From positions 1 through 9,690 of the forward strand of contig LFTM01000269.1 of assembly GCA_001513505.1 (NCBI GenBank): a stretch of 9,690 nucleotides of DNA, in the 5' to 3' direction. The stretch comes from Clostridiales bacterium DTU092 (GTDB lineage Bacteria > Bacillota > Clostridia > Caldicoprobacterales > Caldicoprobacteraceae). Both the position numbers and the translations under genes were made by a program. Shown here one piece after another: positions 6,338 to 9,690 of the stretch (within the stretch, counting starts at the first letter, position 1; every line of letters starts with the position of its first letter). Below the pieces are notes generated by a model that searched no databases, had not been told where the DNA came from, and saw only the letters and a list, made by a program, of their open reading frames with translations.

Positions 6338-6390
6338 ATTATATTAGATTATCATATTTTATTAAAGTATAAATTCCTGTTTTTTGTCAG
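6338..6390 (-). promoter_or_regulatory. Candidate promoters of parA-parB
   Basis: On the minus strand a perfect TATAAT (6343-6338) lies 17 bp after TTTAAT (6366-6361, a weak -35). The same TTTAAT could also serve as a -10 element, 18 bp after CTGACA (6390-6385, 5 of 6 to TTGACA). Either would start transcription between the noc terminator and parA, with a leader of roughly 30-55 nt. The region is AT-rich, so both remain predictions. Confidence 0.45.
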
Positions 6391-6457
6391 AATATTATGT
6401 TTTTCTATTCTATTATCTTTACAAATCCTATTTTTCTGTCTGGTAATATATTTTTCC

Positions 6458-6502
6458 AAAAATAAAAAAAGCACAGTTATCGAATTTTCGAAAACTATGC
6501 TT
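6458..6502 (-). terminator. Intrinsic terminator of noc
   Basis: Arms 6469-6483 and 6488-6502 form a 15-bp stem with one mismatch and one G-T wobble around a 4-nt loop. On the minus strand TTTTTATTTTT follows. The stem begins 6 bp after the noc stop codon and so separates noc from parA-parB. Confidence 0.85.
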
Positions 6503-6508
6503 AATTGC

Positions 6509-7351
6509 TTAGCCTTCCTTTGGTATTTTAACTATTATCTCTATGCAATCATCTTTATCCTTTTGTGTTACCTGAGGTTTTAAACCATATTCTTTTATCA
6601 TATTTACAGCTTTTTTTATTGTATTTATAAAAATCCTTGTATCACTGTAATATCGGTGCATTTTTACCTGATCCATTTTTTCATTCTGTTCAAATTGTAG
6701 TTTTTTTAATATTCTTGTTATCATCATCTCAGTTTCTTTTACAGTATATTTTTTCTTTATTATTTGCTTTAATGCTTTTAGTTTTAGCTCATCATCAGGT
6801 AGCCTTAATAAAGCTCTGGCGTGTCGTTCAGTTAAGTTGTTCATTATCAATAATTTCTTAATATTATCCGGTAATCTTAAAAGTCTTATCTTATTTGCAA
6901 TTGTCGATTGATTTTTTCCTATTTTTTTAGCCAGCTCCTCCTGTGTAAAACCGTGATCCTGTATTAGAGACGCATAACCAACTGCTTCGTCCAAATAATG
7001 CAGGTCTTCCCGCTGCAAATTTTCTATCATAGCAAGGATGGCCGAATCCTTTTCATGAGTGGCGATTACAATAGCAGGGATATATTCCATCCCAACCATC
7101 TTGCTCGCCCTTAATCGTCTTTCGCCGGCAACCAGTTCATATGAATCGGACCCAATTCTACGGACAGTAATGGGCTGTAGTACTCCATATTCTTTAATTG
7201 ATTGGGACAGTTCTTCCAATGCCTGCTTGGAAAATTCTTTTCTTGGCTGATAAGGATTCGGTCTGATTTTATCAATAGGTATTTCCTGTACTATCTTGTT
7301 TTTTCCCGACACATTATTTTTTATACTCTGCAAACTTTTTATTTTTAACAT
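6509..7351 (-). CDS. noc: Nucleoid occlusion protein Noc (ParB paralogue)
   Basis: A 280-residue ParB-like CTPase placed between rsmG and parA, as noc is in B. subtilis. Noc binds many chromosomal sites and the membrane and keeps division away from the nucleoid. The ParB fold is shown by NPYQPRKEF (32-40), GERRLRA (76-82), ENLQREDL (110-117) and the helix-turn-helix at about 133-159. Residues that distinguish Noc from ParB read Q148, K154 and R176 (TERHARALL), which are Noc-like. The fourth, R159, is Arg where B. subtilis-type Noc has Asn. The ParA-stimulating N-terminal peptide of ParB is absent. Instead the protein starts MLKIKSLQSIKNN, which may form a basic amphipathic helix for membrane binding but does not resemble the B. 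subtilis sequence. The ATG has only a GGGGG-type ribosome binding site 7 nt upstream. It is transcribed separately from rsmG and parA. Confidence 0.9.
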   Translation of the reverse strand: MLKIKSLQSIKNNVSGKNKIVQEIPIDKIRPNPYQPRKEFSKQALEELSQSIKEYGVLQPITVRRIGSDSYELVAGERRLRASKMVGMEYIPAIVIATHEKDSAILAMIENLQREDLHYLDEAVGYASLIQDHGFTQEELAKKIGKNQSTIANKIRLLRLPDNIKKLLIMNNLTERHARALLRLPDDELKLKALKQIIKKKYTVKETEMMITRILKKLQFEQNEKMDQVKMHRYYSDTRIFINTIKKAVNMIKEYGLKPQVTQKDKDDCIEIIVKIPKEG

Positions 7352-7367
7352 AAAATCGCCCCCATTC

Positions 7368-7396
7368 TTTATACTCTATTCTCCATATCTTGTTAA
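7368..7396 (-). promoter_or_regulatory. Candidate promoter of noc
   Basis: On the minus strand TTAACA (7396-7391) and TATAAA (7373-7368), each 5 of 6 to sigma-A consensus, are separated by 17 bp. Transcription would start near 7361, almost on top of the GGGGG ribosome binding site (7363-7359), which is unusually close. Either the leader is very short or the true start lies further upstream in the AT-rich interval 7400-7500. Confidence 0.4.
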
Positions 7397-7501
7397 ATTC
7401 CTTCTTATTTTCTCATTTTATATATTTATTTTTGTTTTTATCTTTATTGCTTTCGTTTTCTCTTTTTTTCTTCATTTTTCATCATTCTTTTATTAAAATA
7501 T

Positions 7502-7533
7502 AAAAAAATCGCCATTATAATGGCGATTTTTTT
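7502..7533 (-). terminator. Palindromic terminator containing the rsmG stop codon
   Basis: The 32 bp form a perfect palindrome: seven A, a GC-containing core (ATCGCCAT/ATGGCGAT) and seven T. It is symmetric, so it can work on both strands. On the minus strand it ends the mnmG-rsmG transcript. The rsmG stop codon (7517-7515) lies in the middle, so the 5' arm also encodes the last residues, KKSPL. Confidence 0.85.
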
Positions 7534-8234
7534 GGCTTTCCTGTAGAACGGGGGTATTTATTCGGCGTATTTTTTGTTTTCTTTATTATAACTATATTGT
7601 GCGTTTTTTCAGAATAGGGTACATCCATATTTTTGACATCAACCATTTCTCCTCCAAGCAAATCTATTGCGTTGGTTGCATCGGATATTTCATCATTTAC
7701 ACCGGGTCCCTTATACGCTAAAAATAATCCTCCCGGTTTAATAAATGGTATACAATATTCACATAATGTCCTAAGTTTAGCAACCGCCCGGGAGACAACT
7801 ATATCATAATTTTCACGGTGTGTATCCTGCCTTGCTAATATTTCAGCCCTTTCGTGAACTACGTTTATGCCTTTCAGATCCAGCTTATCAATTACTTCAC
7901 TAACAAAAATTACACGCTTTCTTGAAGCATCAAGCAGAGTCATATCAATTTCCGGCTTTACAATTTTTATTGGAATACCGGGAAATCCGGCTCCCGTACC
8001 TACATCAATTATCCTCATTCCCGGTTTTATTATATTCATGTTTAATACCGATACAGATCCCAGGAAAAGCTCAGCCACAATCTCATAAGGCTCGGTCATT
8101 GCTGTTAAATTGACAGATTTGTTCCTTTCTATAAGCAGATCCATATATTTATTGAATTTGTTTATCACTTCATCGTTTACATTAATATTGCATCTCAAAA
8201 GGCCTTGCTTTAAAATCTCATTCTCGCTTTTCAA
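7515..8234 (-). CDS. rsmG: 16S rRNA (guanine-527-N7)-methyltransferase RsmG (GidB)
   Basis: A 239-residue class I methyltransferase that uses S-adenosylmethionine to form m7G527 in the 530 loop of 16S rRNA; its loss gives low-level streptomycin resistance in many bacteria. Visible motifs are NLTAMTEPYEIV (42-53), the SAM-binding DVGTGAGFPGIP (77-88), LDASRKR (101-107), SRAVA (148-152), YKG (174-176) and the basic end YPRSTGKPKKSPL. The usual K-H-F-L-D-S segment after the TEP motif reads AELFLGS here (54-60), changing the conserved His and Asp. The TTG start at 8234 lies inside mnmG (17-nt overlap) and is fixed by a perfect AGGAGGT 9 nt upstream. The ATG overlapping the mnmG stop is in a different frame. 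The gene is cotranscribed with mnmG and ends within a terminator palindrome. Confidence 0.95.
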   Translation of the reverse strand: MKSENEILKQGLLRCNINVNDEVINKFNKYMDLLIERNKSVNLTAMTEPYEIVAELFLGSVSVLNMNIIKPGMRIIDVGTGAGFPGIPIKIVKPEIDMTLLDASRKRVIFVSEVIDKLDLKGINVVHERAEILARQDTHRENYDIVVSRAVAKLRTLCEYCIPFIKPGGLFLAYKGPGVNDEISDATNAIDLLGGEMVDVKNMDVPYSEKTHNIVIIKKTKNTPNKYPRSTGKPKKSPL

Positions 8235-9690
8235 AAATTTTTGACCTCCTCATTTTTTCGATGTACACCATAAGGACCGATATATCGGCTGGTGAAACAC
8301 CGGAAATCCTTGATGCCTGACCTATTGACCGGGGTTTTATTTCCTTTAACTTCTGTCTGGCTTCAATTCTTAACCCGCTAATATCGTCATATTCAATATC
8401 TTCCGGTATTATCTTATTCTCCATTTTTTTGAATTGTTCGGCCTGTCTTATCTGTTTCTTTATATAACCTTCGTACTTAATCTGGATCTCCACCTGTTCC
8501 CGTTCCTGTCTGCCAAGTTCCTTATTATCAAACCCTAATTCTTCTATATCATCATATCCAATCTCAGGCCGTTTCAGCAAATCATAAAGTGTAATACCGC
8601 TTTTAATCAGGGATGTACCCTTACGTTCCAAAAACTCAAGTATTCTATCCGTTGGTGATATGATAATCTCTTTAATTCTTTCCAGTTCTTTTTCTACTAA
8701 CTCTTTCTTCTTCATATACCTGTCATATCGTTTATCATCCACCAGCCCAACTTTTCGTCCGGCTTCAGTCAATCTTAGATCGGCATTATCCTGTCTTAAC
8801 AGCAGTCTGTACTCAGCCCTTGATGTCATCATTCTATAGGGCTCGTTTGTTCCCTTGGTTACCAGATCGTCTATCAGTACACCAATATAGGCCTGAGATC
8901 TGTCCAGTATCAATGGAGGTTTATCTTTTATATACTGAACTGCATTGATTCCGGCTATTAAGCCTTGAGCAGCTGCTTCTTCATAGCCCGAGCTTCCATT
9001 TATCTGTCCGGCAAAGAACATCCCTTCTATATCCTTGCTTTCCAGAGACAATTTCAGTTGAGTGGGATCAATACAATCATATTCTATGGCATAAGCCGGA
9101 CGCATTATCTCTACATTTTCCAAACCCGGTACCGTGCGGTACATGGCAATCTGAACATCCACCGGCATGCTGGTTGATAAGCCCTGTGCATACATCTCCA
9201 GTGTATCCAGACCCTCCGGCTCTATAAACACCTGATGGCTTTCCTTATCCTTAAATTTTACAACCTTGTCCTCGATGGAAGGACAATACCTGGCTCCAAC
9301 ACCCTCAATCACACCTGAATAGAGAGGGGAACGGTGTAAATTCTGCCTTATTATTTCATGAGTACGGGAATTTGTATAAGTAAGCCAGCAGGGTACCTGC
9401 TCCCTTACTATGGAATCATTCATAAATGAAAAGGGGATAATTATTTCATCTCCCGGCTGCTCTTTCATTTTTGTAAAATCTATACTTCTTCTGTTAACTC
9501 TGGCCGGTGTTCCGGTTTTAAATCTTCTGAGTCTGAACCCAAGATCCGCCAGACACCGGGACAAATAATTGGCGGGGAAAAGGCCGGACGGGCCGCTGTT
9601 TGAAGAAAACTCTCCGATAATAACTCTGGATTTTAAATAAACACCAGTTGCTACAACAACGGCACGACATTTATAATATTCTCCGGTAGA
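8218..9690 (-). CDS. mnmG: tRNA uridine-5-carboxymethylaminomethyl enzyme MnmG (GidA), N-terminus missing
   Basis: The frame is open from the window edge (TCT, 9690-9688) to TGA at 8218-8220, giving 490 residues of a protein usually about 630 long. Roughly the first 140, including the first FAD-binding glycine motif, are outside. The TTG at 9564 is an internal leucine (ANYLSRCLAD), not a start. MnmG with MnmE modifies U34 of certain tRNAs using FAD, NADH and methylenetetrahydrofolate. Evidence in order, in visible residues: VVVATGVYLKS (12-22), a SGPSGLFPANYLS block (33-45), RFKTGTPARVNRRSID (about 56-71), PCWLTYTN, YCPSIEDK with its conserved Cys (135-142), the FAD-contacting FAGQINGSSGYEEAAAQG (226-243), and the C-terminal GQASRISGVSPADISVLMVYIEK that contacts MnmE and tRNA. 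No frameshift is seen. The end overlaps rsmG. Confidence 0.97.
   Translation of the reverse strand, partial: STGEYYKCRAVVVATGVYLKSRVIIGEFSSNSGPSGLFPANYLSRCLADLGFRLRRFKTGTPARVNRRSIDFTKMKEQPGDEIIIPFSFMNDSIVREQVPCWLTYTNSRTHEIIRQNLHRSPLYSGVIEGVGARYCPSIEDKVVKFKDKESHQVFIEPEGLDTLEMYAQGLSTSMPVDVQIAMYRTVPGLENVEIMRPAYAIEYDCIDPTQLKLSLESKDIEGMFFAGQINGSSGYEEAAAQGLIAGINAVQYIKDKPPLILDRSQAYIGVLIDDLVTKGTNEPYRMMTSRAEYRLLLRQDNADLRLTEAGRKVGLVDDKRYDRYMKKKELVEKELERIKEIIISPTDRILEFLERKGTSLIKSGITLYDLLKRPEIGYDDIEELGFDNKELGRQEREQVEIQIKYEGYIKKQIRQAEQFKKMENKIIPEDIEYDDISGLRIEARQKLKEIKPRSIGQASRISGVSPADISVLMVYIEKMRRSKIFEKRE
8244..8250 (-). promoter_or_regulatory. Ribosome binding site of rsmG inside mnmG
   Basis: AGGAGGT on the minus strand is fully complementary to the 16S rRNA tail. 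It lies within the last codons of mnmG, 9 nt before the TTG start of rsmG, and is the main evidence for that start. Confidence 0.8.

Noticed and set aside
7973..7988. ACCGGGAAAT in rsmG as a Noc binding site.
   Set aside because: Only the right half and centre match ATTTCCCGGGAAAT; the left half does not, and the bases encode the conserved GFPGIP motif of RsmG.
8292..8299. GTGAAACA within mnmG as a third parS.
   Set aside because: Only one half-site matches. The other half (toward CCAGCCGA on the minus strand) differs at most positions, and the codons belong to the conserved SGVSP segment of MnmG.
9562..9564. TTG at 9564 as the start of mnmG.
   Set aside because: The frame continues upstream to the window edge and encodes conserved MnmG residues (SGPSGLFPANY), so this is an internal leucine.

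Overview
The window is a low-GC Firmicutes chromosome segment, most likely from a spore-forming anaerobe of class Clostridia. The evidence is the AT-rich intergenic DNA, strong GGAGG-type ribosome binding sites, TTG starts, a YyaC-type sporulation protein, and the gene order mnmG-rsmG-noc-parA-parB, which in Bacillus and Clostridium relatives lies beside the replication origin. The protein sequences resemble the Ruminiclostridium/Acetivibrio branch, but that placement is an impression that was not tested.

Right half (4501-9690, all minus strand). Transcription runs leftward from mnmG (5' end outside the window) into overlapping rsmG, which ends inside a perfect palindromic terminator at 7502-7533. 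noc has its own candidate promoter and terminator. parA and parB follow, sharing one base. Two perfect 16-bp parS sites lie directly downstream of parB, and a 17-bp stem terminator closes the unit at 4501-4543. MnmG and RsmG modify tRNA and 16S rRNA. ParA, ParB and parS segregate and organise the origin region, and Noc protects the nucleoid from division.

Left half (1-3837, mostly plus strand). It holds the 3' end of a diacylglycerol-kinase-like lipid kinase, a DUF4446 membrane protein and a small UPF0180 (YkuS-like) protein. A convergent yyaC follows on the minus strand, overlapping the UPF0180 gene by 4 nt. A two-gene unit comes next: a membrane-anchored beta-propeller-like protein (probably DUF5711) and a CvpA-family membrane protein, overlapping by ATGA. 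Between cvpA and the parAB terminator lie about 660 bp of AT-rich non-coding DNA with a long inverted repeat and a 14-bp palindrome.

No CRISPR array, intact mobile element, rRNA or tRNA gene, or clearly new multi-gene system was found. The most unusual point is a textbook intrinsic terminator at 851-887. Its 3' arm contains the Shine-Dalgarno sequence of the UPF0180 gene, and its T-tract is that gene's spacer. Other points are the tandem parS pair in the parAB 3' untranslated region, a Noc-site-like palindrome nearby, Noc/ParB specificity residues that differ partly from the studied proteins, and an altered conserved motif in RsmG.
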